Shown piece after piece: positions 13,901 through 24,910 of a DNA stretch of 64,000 nucleotides. Source of the DNA: Amphiura filiformis (lineage: Eukaryota > Echinodermata > Ophiuroidea > Amphilepidida > Amphiuridae); contig NC_092628.1 of assembly GCF_039555335.1 (NCBI RefSeq), positions 66,109,292 to 66,173,291 on the forward strand, given 5' to 3'. A program made the translations under genes and the position numbers. The notes beneath the pieces were generated by a model that saw only the letters and a list, made by a program, of their open reading frames with translations, made no database searches and was not told where the DNA came from. Each line of letters begins with the position of its first letter. The first letter of the stretch is position 1.

Positions 13901-15809
13901 AAATAATATTAACAGAAACCTTGCAATCTTCATCCGGTCCGATTTTGAACAGATACAATTAATGGGGCCTTACAAGTAATTTTAAGTTAATCTTTAGCAA
14001 CTTACAACTCCTTCAATCTTGACAGCAGCTAGATCTGAAACAGAGTCCACTGCTATCACTGTCCCATCCAGTACCCGTTCATCATGTAATTTGACCTTAA
14101 CAAACTGATTGCCAAGCATTTTATTGGCTACAACATGAGCATTTGTAAGGATCAACCCATCTGGACTGACTATAAAACCTGAACCATTGGAGATAGGAAC
14201 CTGTCGGTTGCCTCTGTAGGGATGCCTGCAAAACAAAATAAATCAAAAATGTATGTGTTAATCTTGCAAACCTATAACCATGATAACTGAGAAGTATGGA
14301 ACTCAATAAATAAGAAGAACAAGAATTACATCCCTGCAGGGGCATAGCAAGAGCCTCAGGGCCCCATGGACAAGGAGCAGTATGGACGCCCTTTTAACAT
14401 CTCCTTCATCAGCCTTGTTTCGTTTTCGCTTGGGCCCCTGGACCCTTGGGCCGCATTTATTTTGTCCACCCTGTTCACCTGCTTGCTACTGCCCTTTACA
14501 TCCCCAATGAGTTACAGTTACCAGGTACCTCATTAACTTGAACAGTTCCTACTTGAAGATACACTATTAGCCAAAAAAGAAACTTAAAATTTTTCACAAG
14601 ATCATGTATCTTAAAATCCTGTGCATCAAAATGAACCAAAATTACACACTGGATTACTTCAATACCGTACTCTAAAGTCTAAACACATGTCAATAACCAA
14701 GCAGTTGTGCAATTGACACTTATCAGCAAAATGTACAACTTCCTGAAAAACATTCACAGCCCAATAATTGGCACCCAGCACAAGAAATCTGTGAGAAGGC
14801 ATATGATCCTTACACAACAATTTCCAAAGAGTAAGTGGAATAGTGTGCAACGGGACTGATTTCTGTTTTTTACGCACTTTCTTCAATAAACAGGTCTTGT
14901 TCTACACTATTCCACGTACTCACAGATTTCTTGTGCTCTGTTTCTTATTTGTGGAACAGATGTCAATAGAGCGCAAGGGTAGCGCTAGGTCCAAAAGCTC
15001 GGGGATCCCTTGACACCCCCAAGCTAAAAGAAAATGCAAAAATGGGGGGTCCCTAAAGAAATATCGAGGGTCCCAACTATTGTCTAGCCAATTCAATTTA
15101 TTTGTGTGATACCATACTGTAACTCAGTATCTAAAGTTTGTTCGGCTTATGTAAGGCGGAAAAAATAAGACTCATAACACCGTGTATTGATATAGAATGG
15201 AATGCACGCAGTTGGGCGCAATGCTTACGCTAGCTGTGTGTTGCATAATGCTTGACTGGCGCACGCTTATGTGAATTTATGCGAGCGTGAGTTGGGACTT
15301 ACTGGTAATGGACTCATGCAGTAACAAAATCCAAATAATTTCCACCTTATATAAGCTGAACAAACTTTAATAATTAGGGGTTCATTCACATATTTTCATG
15401 ACGAAACGGTTGTTTATGCCCGAGGGGCCGCTTCCCCCGTTCATACATACCAGAACATTTTGTGATTCTTTATATTTCATCAAAATAATAACAAAAATTA
15501 TGAAATTACTACACATTGTCTATGGAGCAGTGTTATACACATAATCATGCATAACTCGCAAACGCAAAATCGGAATCAACTGAAATTTTGGGAATAGGCT
15601 TTTTTTTTGTGGATATGTACTGAAAAATGTCATAAAAAGAAAACTAAAAGAGGATGCTAGGATCACGAAATCCTCCTTTAATAATAGTTTATACATTCAA
15701 TGAATTTACCTAAATTGAACAGTGCATACTCGCATATATCTTTTGTTATTACTGTGAGTATTGTTATCATTATATTATTACTATTATTGTTAATATTATT
15801 AGGCATATT

Positions 15810-15875
<66 letters not shown>

Positions 15876-15981
15876 TTTACTGTGGTTATTTTTGTTGATA
15901 GCTCAGACTATTTATTATTGTTATGTTAAGTGTATTCTCTTTTTTCCTGTTATTTATGTATTTATTATGTATTGTTCATTC

Positions 15982-16057
<76 letters not shown>

Positions 16058-19000
16058 TTTTATTTTATTTTTTATTATTTTATTATTATTTACTTAAAGT
16101 TGTTCATCTAACAAAATTAGTACATTTTTAATACTATTTATCTGTTTATTGTATATTGATAAATGACAATATTTTTGTATTGTCCACTTAGTGAGGTGAT
16201 TAGCGCAATGTCATGTTATACAATAGGAACAATAGCCGAATGGTTACAGGAAGTTGAATTCTTTCAATCATTGACTGGTGTGCTATTAATCAATGGAATC
16301 TACATATAACTATATTTAATCATTCGGGAATCTGTAATATAACCAGAGTCTTATCACTGATACGGTGCGATTAAAAGGTTCTAAAAGTAGTAAAGTACAA
16401 GGATAGTTAGAACTGATACTTGTAGGAGAATTAAATAAACGGTAAAGACTAAGGAGTACTATACGCAAAATACTGGAATTCCATCAGTTCAACTGATAAT
16501 AAATATCTGCGTTATATTTTTTCTTTTTCTCCTGTTTTTGCCCATTTATTTTTCTTGCTTCCTCCAAAGATCCCCTTCACCACCTCCAAAGATCCAATTT
16601 TTTTCTTGTTTTCACCCAAAAAAGCAATTTTTTTGCTCCCAAGACCGTTTTCTGGGGACACTCTATACTGTTATAAGATCAGAAAGAATTCTTTCTTATT
16701 TAATATATTTAGTTTCCTCTCGTAGCGAGAAATCGTTCCCCATTGTGTTTATTTGTTCTTGTGCAGGATGCGTATCCCCATTACCTCATTTTTGACAAAT
16801 GTTTCATTTCGAAAATTTGATCCGATTTGTGCATGATGATGGATGCATCATAATATTTCGGATCGTGCTTGTACACGCCGTACTGGAAGTCAAGTTGTCA
16901 TTAACCGATTTTTTTCAAATTTCATGATAAATTTATGTGTTATGTAGTTTGTGATATTTTTAATTAACCCCAAAACAACCTCTTTTTTCGTAGGCCTACA
17001 TCATGCATTTTTATAAAATTAGTTGATTTCAAAAAAAAAAAAAAAATAGATAACGACTGGTAATGTAGACTAACCTATTTTCAGCCACTGCCCCACTCCC
17101 CATATGGAATGACATGCAGTTATGTTATTTTTAATAAACCCAAGTGAACCTACGTGAAAAGACAAACTTGGCCCCCGCTTGGCACTGTTGTCGTCTTTAT
17201 AAAAGCCACTTGTGAGAATTGATATGGGAATATTCTAAAGATAATCCTGGGGATTAAGCCCTTATATCAGTTATCTCCCTGCGCGTGTATCGACTTTAAT
17301 TTGTTTCCCATTGTCATACTTGGATGCACACTGACCACAGAATGTTTTCTTTTTATTTGAATTAGTTGTCTCATCTTCTCTGTTTGGAGGTTTTGTTTTG
17401 AAGGACCATTGACTACATGACAGAATATCCAATTTAACAATTTTGAAGTCGGCATTTCAAAAATCGCCCAATATTTAATGGATTTCGCGGGTGAGATTTT
17501 CAAAGTAGCCAAAATGTCGCGAAATCGTGGGAGCACTTTGTTTGTCGCGGGACGGAAGTCAAAAGTCGCCCAATAGGGCGACTAAAACTGGCAATATAGT
17601 TATATGTATATAGATTCCACTGATTGAAAGAGTTCAACTTTCCTATAACCATTCGGCTGACGGCTATCTAATCACCTCATCAAGAGGACAATACAAAAAT
17701 ATTACCATGATCCTTAGGACCTATATGCAGACATATTTGATGCTATTATCTTTTATCACTATCTTATTAATAATATAAAATACTATCCACATAACAGATA
17801 CATGGTTCCCATAAAAATGTACTAATTTTGTTAGATGAACAACTAAGTAAATAATAATAAATAAATAAACAAACAAAATAAATAATAACATAAATTATAA
17901 TAATTAAACAGCCTATAGATACATAAACAATACACAATAAATACATCAATAACAGGAAGAAAGAGAAGAAATACACTTTAGCTTAAATAGTCCAGGCTAA
18001 TATCAACAACAACAAAAAACGAAGTATAATAATATAAATAATAATAATAATAATATTAATAATAATATAATGATAACAATAGCCCTACCCCGGTAAAATA
18101 ACAAATATAATACTTTTAATAATAATACTAGGCGTAATACTGAATTAGAATCATCCGTGTAGGGGGCCTACACACACTGTTCAATAGGAAATTCATTGCA
18201 CTATAATTGCCATTCAACATCGATCGATTTTTATATACGCGTGATCAGCTGGTGATAGCTCATACAGAACACGGTGCATAGTGCATACATTAGATAAATA
18301 AGACTAATTTTAAATAAAGATTAATTTCCTTATATTATTTCCTTCTAAAGATCCTAAACAATTATTATATTCATATGCAATCTTTAATTACTGTCACGCT
18401 CAAACAACGCTACAATAGCGTTTTAACATGAGGGGATGAAATGTCCAGGGGATGAAAATGCGAGGGGATGAAATGTCCAGGGGATGAAATGTCCAGTTAC
18501 CGTAGAGAATTACAATAAAAACTATCTACAAACCTTCCTTGAATTTCAATGTAAACAACTGCTGGTGCCGCAATATCTACTGCATCTGCTATAAAATTGA
18601 AACGATGGGATTTTGGTGGAACATAACCGGCTCCTTCTTCAACAACTTCTGCAGCCTTCACGGCAGGAAGTAAGCTTACTGAACCCTTGCTGCTTTCATT
18701 CTGTGACTTATCGCCATCACTGCTGTCATGAGATCTCTCTGCAGCTTCTCTTTCTCTCCGTAATCTACGCTTCTTTTCACGACGCGGTTCCCAGGTTTTT
18801 GCAGCCCCTTTCAGAGGTGCTACGTACGGTGTCAAATACAACAAAAGCGCAGCTAACAAGGCCCACTTCACCATGTACTTCCTAAACATATATTGGTTTT
18901 TTTCCCTAATTTCTTCATACTTTTTTTTTGTGATATAGTTCTACGCTGTATAAGGTTTGGTTTTGGATGCTGTAAAGGCTGTCTAAAAGCTAAAATATAA

Positions 19001-19062
19001 TGATTTCTTCGTGAAATTGTCTGTGTTAATCGCTGGAAAAGTCTCGCCAAGGAGGCTGCCAT
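10783..19062 (-). CDS. HTRA2: HTRA2/Omi-type mitochondrial serine protease
   Basis: Six exons (18534-19062, 14006-14225, 13388-13579, 12365-12512, 11424-11631, 10783-10957) splice in phase with GT/AG borders. The protein matches HTRA2: a membrane segment ([15 protein letters not shown]), the RFNFIAD...APAVVYIEI block, a trypsin-like domain with H149 (TNAHVV), D183 and S260 (GNSGG), counted from MFRK, then one PDZ domain (YIGI to the C-terminus). HTRA2 acts in the mitochondrial intermembrane space in protein quality control and, when released, in apoptosis. From MFRK the product is 432 aa; with the upstream targeting peptide it would be about 490 aa (human HTRA2 is 458). That peptide ([14 protein letters not shown]..., basic, no acidic residues) is in another frame: one extra A in the nine-A run at about 18931-18939 would join them. 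It could be a sequencing or assembly slip, an allele, or a sign that MFRK is used. Confidence 0.93.
11424..11631 (-). CDS. HTRA2: HTRA2 exon 5 (linker and first half of PDZ)
   Basis: A Gly-rich linker ([10 protein letters not shown]) leads to [16 protein letters not shown], the PDZ carboxylate-binding loop, then [14 protein letters not shown]. The donor GTAAGT splits a Gln codon. Confidence 0.92.
12365..12512 (-). CDS. HTRA2: HTRA2 exon 4 (catalytic Ser)
   Basis: Begins [20 protein letters not shown], which carries the nucleophile serine, and runs on through [12 protein letters not shown], the end of the protease domain. Acceptor GTGACAG, donor GTATGT. Confidence 0.94.
13388..13579 (-). CDS. 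HTRA2: HTRA2 exon 3
   Basis: Phase-0 exon of 64 codons with [20 protein letters not shown] and [10 protein letters not shown], which leads into the catalytic serine loop in exon 4. Donor GTGAGT. Confidence 0.94.
14006..14225 (-). CDS. HTRA2: HTRA2 exon 2 (catalytic His and Asp)
   Basis: Encodes [18 protein letters not shown], then the TNAHVV histidine and the VSDLAAVKI aspartate region. The acceptor is TTTTGCAG and the donor GTAAGT. It completes the Arg codon split with exon 1. Confidence 0.93.
14335..14495. mobile_element. 161-bp hAT-like element
   Basis: Inverted ends GGGGCATAGCAAG and CTTGCTACTGCCCT, flanked on both sides by TTACATCCC (14326-14334 and 14496-14504), a target duplication of 8 or 9 bp. 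Non-coding. Confidence 0.7.
15134..15367. mobile_element. 234-bp TA-target MITE, copy 2
   Basis: Same family as 4601-4827 but inverted. Ends AAGTTTGTTCGGCTTATGTA and complement, flanked by TA (15132-15133, 15368-15369). The complete TIRs and intact TA duplication suggest a fairly recent copy. Confidence 0.75.
15810..15875. repeat. (ATT)n microsatellite
   Basis: About 17 near-perfect ATT units inside the left arm of the intron inverted repeat. ORFs rich in Leu here are products of the repeat. Confidence 0.85.
15982..16062. repeat. (TTTA)n microsatellite
   Basis: About 20 TTTA units in the same left arm. The matching tract in the right arm (about 17850-17885) is short and broken. Confidence 0.85.
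18432..18495. repeat. Short tandem repeat GGGGATGAAATGTCCA
   Basis: Four copies of a roughly 16-17 bp unit lie 40 bp from the HTRA2 exon 1 donor. One copy reads AAAATGC instead of AAATGTCC. Confidence 0.7.
18534..19062 (-). CDS. HTRA2: HTRA2 exon 1
   Basis: Two overlapping frames. ATG at 19062 opens a 64-codon frame with a typical mitochondrial presequence (R-rich, RRTISQ near its end), stopping at TGA near 18868. ATG at 18889 opens [18 protein letters not shown] and continues through a highly charged [10 protein letters not shown] linker and an [14 protein letters not shown] stretch to VVYIEIQG at donor GTTTGT. The second frame carries the conserved protease start. A one-base change in the A run would fuse both. 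LLPAVKA is where mammals have the mature AVPS N-terminus, so AVKA is a possible but unproven IAP-binding start. Confidence 0.8.
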
Positions 19063-19414
19063 TTTGAAATGAGCTTCAGTTAACTGATTATTAAGGTATA
19101 CGCATAAGCGCTAAATCAGTAACAGGTTTGAAGGACTTAGGCTGTTTTAAATAAAGTACTTTCTTTAAATTCCTGTTACAGAGGTGCACCAGATAATTAA
19201 GTGAGTTGCCACATTGGTTTTACAGAAGGAAAATTTCATTTTGATAGCATTGACATTTTTATTGGAAATTTTTGAAAAATACATTTGTAAAAAAAGTACT
19301 GCAAATTGCATTATTAAATGATGGAGTAGGCAAATATAATAAAACAAAAACAGACCCCTGACAAAAATACATTTTGATGTAAACAGTAGATTAATATGGC
19401 TATAGGCCTAGTTA
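19063..19414. other. HTRA2 5' flank
   Basis: Should hold the HTRA2 promoter. AT-rich, with no TATA or other element I can defend. The minisatellite begins just beyond it. Confidence 0.35.
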
Positions 19415-19735
19415 GATCAATATACCTATCTTCAGTAGATAGCAGAGCAATATATAGCAATCTTCAGTAGATAGCAGATTAATATAGATAGGCCTACTGA
19501 GGATACCCAATCTGCTATCTGCTGAAAATAGTTATATTAAACTGTAATCTACTGAAGATTGTTATACTGATCTAGGCCCTACTATATCTACTGAATTCGA
19601 AGATAGCTATATTAGTATGATATCTACTGAAGATTGCTGTATTAATCTGCTACCTAATGAAGAAAGCAGATCAAATAGCTATAGACTAGCTATCTTCAGT
19701 AGCTATCAGATTATATCTATCTTCAGTAGACATGC

Positions 19736-20085
19736 ACGTATTTGGGGGGGTCTTTGGGGGCGCGAGCCCCCCGGGGTAAAAGCAAGGGGCAGTGGAAGAA
19801 GACGGGGCGGCAAAAAGAAGGGGCGGCAAAAAGAATTAGTAAAGATGAAATGACGGAAAAAATTTGAAAAAGTAAAAAAAAAATTGAAAAAGTGGTACTA
19901 TATATCAAAATTTGTTGCTTTTAGGGCGCTAGCGCCTATAATCCTTTTTTTTTTTTTTTTTGCTCTTCACTTTTTCAAACCACCGAAAAAAAAAATTGGG
20001 TCAACCTTTTCGGGCTGTTGAGGAAGGGGCGGCAAAATTGAATTTTCTTCAGCCCCCGGCCTAGGAGCAGCCACGGTACGCCACT
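19736..20085. mobile_element. Fragment of a G-rich hAT-like element in array 1
   Basis: The right end reads GCCACGGTACGCCACTGG, the terminal motif seen on other CAGTGGCGTA elements in this window. The left end lacks a matching repeat, so the copy is partial. Contains GGGGCGGCAAAA repeats. Confidence 0.5.
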
Positions 20086-20180
20086 GGTAGATAGCAGTAT
20101 AATATAGCTATCTTCAGTAGATAGCAGATTAATATAGCTATCTTCAATAGCAGATTAATATAGCTATCTTCAGTATATAC

Positions 20181-20440
20181 CGTAGCAGCTTAGTCTCCGA
20201 GTATTTCTACTTTATAGAACTGGGGCCCGAGCACTGATGAAGACCTCAGCATCGCTGGATGCAGATGTTTTTGTTGACTTGGAACTTTTGCCGTGTTCAA
20301 GGATTATGTCCGACACAGAATTTAATTTCAAGGCCTATGGCCTTATTTTGCGGCATGTCTCCGAATCAGTGGAAGAAACTTTACTTGGAACCTACTAATC
20401 ATAACTTTTCATGTCGACGTAGCCGCCTCTACTTTATTTA
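20181..20440. other. Non-satellite insert in array 1
   Basis: About 260 bp of non-satellite sequence (TCTCCGAGTATTTCTACTTT onward) interrupts the array. Not recognised; no terminal repeats seen. Confidence 0.5.
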
Positions 20441-21239
20441 ACTTAGCAGCTTAATATAAGCATCTTTAGTAGATAGCAGATCAAATAGCTATCTTCAGTA
20501 GATAGCATGCATATTAATATAGCTATCTTTAGTATAAATAACAGATTAATATAGCTATCTTCAGTAGGTAGCAGATCAATATAGATATCTTCAATAGATA
20601 GTAGATCAATATAGCAATCTTCAGTAGATAACAGATTAATATAGCTATCATCAGTAGATTAGCAGATCCAATAACTATCTTCAGTAGATAACAGACCAAT
20701 ACAGCTATCATCAGCAGATAGTAGATCAATATATATAGATTAATAAAGCTATCTTCAGTAGATCGCAGATTAATATAACTATCTTCAGTAGGTAGCAAAT
20801 CAAATTGGATATCTTCAGTAGATAAAAATAGATCAATATAGCAATCTTCAGTAGATAACATATTAACAGATTAGCTATCTTCAGTAGATATATCAATATA
20901 GCCATCTTCAGTAGATAGCAGATAATAATATTATCTTCAATATATAGCAGATAATAATATTATCTTCAATATATAGCAGATCAAAATAACTATCTTATAG
21001 ATATCAGATTAATATATAGCTATCTTCAGTAGGTAGCAGATCAATATAGATATCTTCAATAGATAGTAGATCAAATAGCAGATTAATATAGATACTGAAG
21101 ATACCTAAGAAGATACCTAATCTATATATCTGCTGAAAATAGTTATATTAAACTGTAATCTATTGAAGATTGCTATATTGATCTACTATCTACTGAAGAT
21201 AGCTATATTAACCTGCTATCTATTGACGATATCTATAAT

Positions 21240-21403
21240 AAATAAAACAAATGTGATATTAAATCAATCAAATTGTCTCCTCTTTGAGTCTTCTTCCCCG
21301 AGTCAGAAAAACATGTATCATATCGCGACAATACTTAGAAACTACTATAGAACTGCTATAGGCCTACCTGCTGTATACATAATGTATGTGTGAGGTTTCG
21401 GCC
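21240..21403 (-). repeat. Inverted copy of the array 1 right flank
   Basis: This stretch is the reverse complement, with small differences, of 23500-23620 just outside the array: it shares GACTCAAAGAGGAGA, TTGATTTAATAT, CCTCACACATACAT and GATAGCC. The flanking unit was copied in reverse into the array at a point where satellite orientation also changes. Confidence 0.7.
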
Positions 21404-23321
21404 ACTGGCTATCTACTAAAAATATATATTTACCATACTAATCTGCTATTTACTGAAGATAGTTATATTAGTCTGTTATCTGCTGAAGATCTTCAATAGA
21501 TAGCATATCAAATAGCTATCTTCAGTAGATAGCAGATTACTATAGCGATCTTCAGTAGATATATCAATATACCTATCTTCAGTGGATAGATCAATATACC
21601 TATCTTCAGTGGATAGCAGATCAATATAGCAATCTTCAGTAGATAACAGATTAATATAGCGATCTTCAGTAGATAACAGATTAATATACCTATTTTCAGT
21701 ACATAGCAGATTAATATAGCTATCTTCAGTAGAAAGATCAATATACCTATCTTCAGTAGATAGCAGATCAATATAGCAATCTTCAGTAGATATCAGATTA
21801 ATATAGATACTGAAGATACCTACTCTGCTATCTGCTGAAAATGGTTATATTAAACTGTAATCTATTGAAGATATTTATCTACTATCTACTGAAGATAGCT
21901 ATATTAGTATGATATCTACTGAAGAGTGTTGTATTAATCTGCTAATGAAAACAGCAGATCAAACAGCTATCTTCAGTAGATAGATAGCAGACCAATATAG
22001 CTATCTTTAGTAGATAACTTATTAATATAGCTATCTTCAGTAGATAACATATTAATATAGCTATCTTCAGTAGATAACAGATCAAATAGCTACCTTCAAT
22101 AGATAACATATTAATATATATATCTACAGTAGATAGTAGATCAATATAGCTAACTTCAGTGATAGTAGATCAATATAGCTATGTTTAGTATCTTCAGAAG
22201 ATAACAAATTAATATAGCTATCTTCAGTAGATAGCGGATCAATATAGCTATCTTCGATAGATAACAGATATTATTATCTTCAATAGATGGCAGAACAAAA
22301 TAACTATCTTCAGTAGATAGCAGATTAATGTAGCTATCCTCAGTAGATAACAGATTAATATAGCTATTTTCAGTAGATAGCAGATTAAAATATCTATCTT
22401 CAGTAGGTAGCAGATCAATATAGATATCTTCAGTAGTTAGTAGATCAATATAGCAAACTTCAGTAGATAACAGATTAATATAGCTATCATCAATATATAG
22501 CAGCGTAATATAGGTATCTTCAGTAGATGGCAGATCAAATAACTACTATCAGTAGATAACAGACAAATATAGCTATCAGTAGATGGCAAACAAATATAGA
22601 TATCATCAGTAGATAGCATATCAATATAGGTATCTTCAGTTATAGTAGATCAATATAGTTACCTTCAGTAGATAGCAGACCAATATAGATATCATCGGTA
22701 GAAAGCATATTAATATACCGGTAGCTATCATTAATATATAGCATCTTAATATAGCTATCTTCAGTAGATAGTAGATAAATATCGCTATGTTCAGTAGATA
22801 TCAGATTAATATAGCTATCTTTAGTAGATAACATATTAATATAGCTATTTTCAGTAGATGGATTAAAATATCTATATTCAGTAGGTATCAGATCAATATA
22901 GATATCTTCAGTAGACAGTAGATCAATATAGCAATCTTCAGTAGATAACAGATTAATATAGCTATCATCAATATATAGCAGTTTAATATAGGTATCTTCA
23001 GTAGATAGCATATCAAATAACTATCTTCAGTAGATAGCAGACAAATATAGCTATCAGTAGATAGCAAACTAGTATAGATATCATCAGTAGATAGCATATC
23101 AATATAGGTATCTTCAGTGAAGGTAGATCAATATAGCTATCTTCAGCAGACAAATATAGATATCATCAGTAGATAGCAGATTAATATAGCTATTATCAAT
23201 ATATAGCATCTTAATATAGCTATCTTCAGTAGATAGTAGATCAATATAGCTATCTTCAGCTTCAGTAGATATCAGATTAATAAAACTATTTTCAGTAGAT
23301 AGCAGATTTTTGTGGTAACTA

Positions 23322-23498
23322 CAGTGGAAACTCTTTAATACGAAATTTGTGGGGCCACAAAAGTTAGTTTGTCTTATCAGGATTTTGTCTTAAATCCATC
23401 ACATATTACATATGGATTCAGTGCCAGGGACCTGAAAATCAAGCTTGTCTTATCAGGTTTTTTGTATTATCAGAGCTTGTATTAACGAGTTTCCACTG
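23322..23498. mobile_element. 177-bp pogo/Tigger-like MITE at the array edge
   Basis: Ends CAGTGGAAACTCTTTAATAC and complement CAGTGGAAACTCGTTAATAC, with TA on both sides (23320-23321, 23499-23500). It sits at the right boundary of array 1. Confidence 0.75.
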
Positions 23499-24026
23499 TA
23501 TCTTTATAGTGGATAGCCATAAAGTGGCCAAGACCTCACACATACATATTTATCTGATTCAGGGAAGACTCAAAGAGGAGAGGACTCGATTGATTTAATA
23601 TGTCTTTTACTTTATTTATTCAGATCAACTATAGAACTCGAACTACTCTGTACATGTGCCATGATATAAGAAACAGAATAAACTTTTTTTAGTAGCGGAT
23701 CACCGTACATCATCTGGTTTACCTCCTCCGCTAGTCCTAATTCCGAGGATTTGCTAGTCCGAAGCATCGCTACGGTCATCCCGGGCTACGGTCCGGACAG
23801 TTTGGTCCTTATACCCTAACCCCTACTGTTGGATAACAATCATTTTGATACAGTCCCGGGGGTGCTCGAATTACATTTTGATAGGGGTGTGCCGCTGGAA
23901 CTCTGAAACCCCTACCCATAGTTATTGATTTTTTAACCCAACAAACGGCTGATTTGACAGTTTTGACACCTTTTTTCAAATCGGATTTATGGATTTTTTT
24001 AGCAAATCGGAACTCATCTTTAGGGT

Positions 24027-24032
24027 TTTATT
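24027..24032 (-). terminator. Candidate poly(A) signal of phosphoesterase gene A
   Basis: TTTATT (AATAAA on the - strand) about 105 bp past the stop codon. Confidence 0.35.
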
Positions 24033-24135
24033 GCAAAAAAACGATCCATTAGAGCAGCACATCCCCGTATGCCTTATTAAGTTATATACCTGAGTACCCC
24101 CCCCTCCCCAGACTGCAGTAACATTATTGAACAGA

Positions 24136-24812
24136 TCATTCGTTAACAATCGGTATAAATTCTTTCATTGATAAAAATGATGTAACAACTGGTGGATTCA
24201 TTGTGAATGTTTTTGGGAGTAACTTTTGCAGTTCATCAAATTCCTGTTCAAATTTGATCTGGTCTTCTTTAGAAAGATCTTCAACGTTGGAATATATATA
24301 ACCCAGGCTAACGTGAAGATGGGGATATTTGCTCGTTTTGCCAAAAACCTTATCCCACTGTAATCTTGCCTCGTCAAGCTTTGCTACCAGTATGTTGTCA
24401 TCCAATGATACTTCGATCACAAGAACTTCTGGCTTAAGCTTCAGCTGGTCTGAGTTGATAGTAAAACGTTCTTTTCCAGTGGCATCCCAAACTTTTTGAG
24501 CTCGTTTCATGATTGGATACACCTCTTCACTTGGAATTACTTTTTCATGAGTGGAAGTACGGACTGGATCACCATTTAACCAATCTTGAACGAATTTGAT
24601 TGGTTTTCGGGAATTAGCATAGATGCTATAGGTTGTCATGTGATAAGACGTGTAAGGCAAGGGAGATATGATTTTTCTTAAAATAGGACTATTTTCGATG
24701 AATTCCTCCAAATATTTCAATGTTTCGATGTTGTGACACATACTAACGATGGTGAATCCACAGAATTGTTGGTACTCTCCAGCACTGTTGATCTGGCCTT
24801 CATGAAGAAGAC
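24136..24812 (-). CDS. Gene A exon 2 (catalytic domain)
   Basis: 677 nt from acceptor CTCATTTCAG to TGA at 24136. Carries both His motifs. Identical in length to exon 2 of copy B. Confidence 0.88.
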
Positions 24813-24851
24813 CTGAAATGAGAAAAAGATGTAAGCAACAGTATAAATAGT

Positions 24852-24910
<59 letters not shown>

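Larger units (their letters stand above)
15700..18130. repeat. Large inverted repeat in HTRA2 intron 1
   Basis: The left arm (about 15700-16320) and right arm (about 17590-18130) are complementary over some 500-600 bp. Each carries an ATT/AAT microsatellite, a TTTA tract, the stretch TTGTTCATCTAACAAAATTA, and a block with AGCCGAATGGTTA. The 1.3-kb centre is single-copy. This is either a foldback element or two copies of one repeat in opposite directions. Confidence 0.6.
14226..18533 (-). other. HTRA2 intron 1, transposon-rich
   Basis: 4.3 kb. It holds a hAT-like element (14335-14495), a TA-target MITE (15134-15367), a large inverted repeat with ATT and TTTA microsatellites (about 15700-18130) and a short 17-bp tandem repeat just inside the donor (18432-18495). 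The other HTRA2 introns (13580-14005, 12513-13387, 11632-12364, 10958-11423) show nothing beyond AT-rich sequence. Confidence 0.6.
19415..23310. repeat. Hairpin minisatellite array 1 (30-bp unit)
   Basis: Degenerate tandem copies of a 30-bp unit: GCTATCT, TCAGT, AGATAGC, then AGATTAATATA. The first three parts form a perfect 7-bp stem with a 5-nt loop. Most copies run in one direction, but blocks near 19490-19640, 21080-21235 and 21800-21950 run the other way. Array sequence proper lies at about 19415-19735, 20086-20180, 20441-21235 and 21404-23310; the gaps hold inserts listed separately. Isoleucine- and leucine-rich ORFs (LLKIAILICYLLKIAI type) are by-products. No gene is visible. Confidence 0.9.

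Noticed and set aside
15700-16131. 143-codon Leu/Ile-rich ORF resembling a membrane protein
   Set aside because: Translation of ATT and TTTA microsatellites in an HTRA2 intron.
20529-23097. Several Ile/Leu/Ser-rich ORFs in the minisatellite
   Set aside because: A 30-bp unit keeps frames open by chance. The translations only repeat the unit and carry no domain.
19415-23310. CRISPR-like look of the hairpin-unit array
   Set aside because: The copies are contiguous degenerate tandem repeats with no unique spacers, in a eukaryotic genome. It is a minisatellite.
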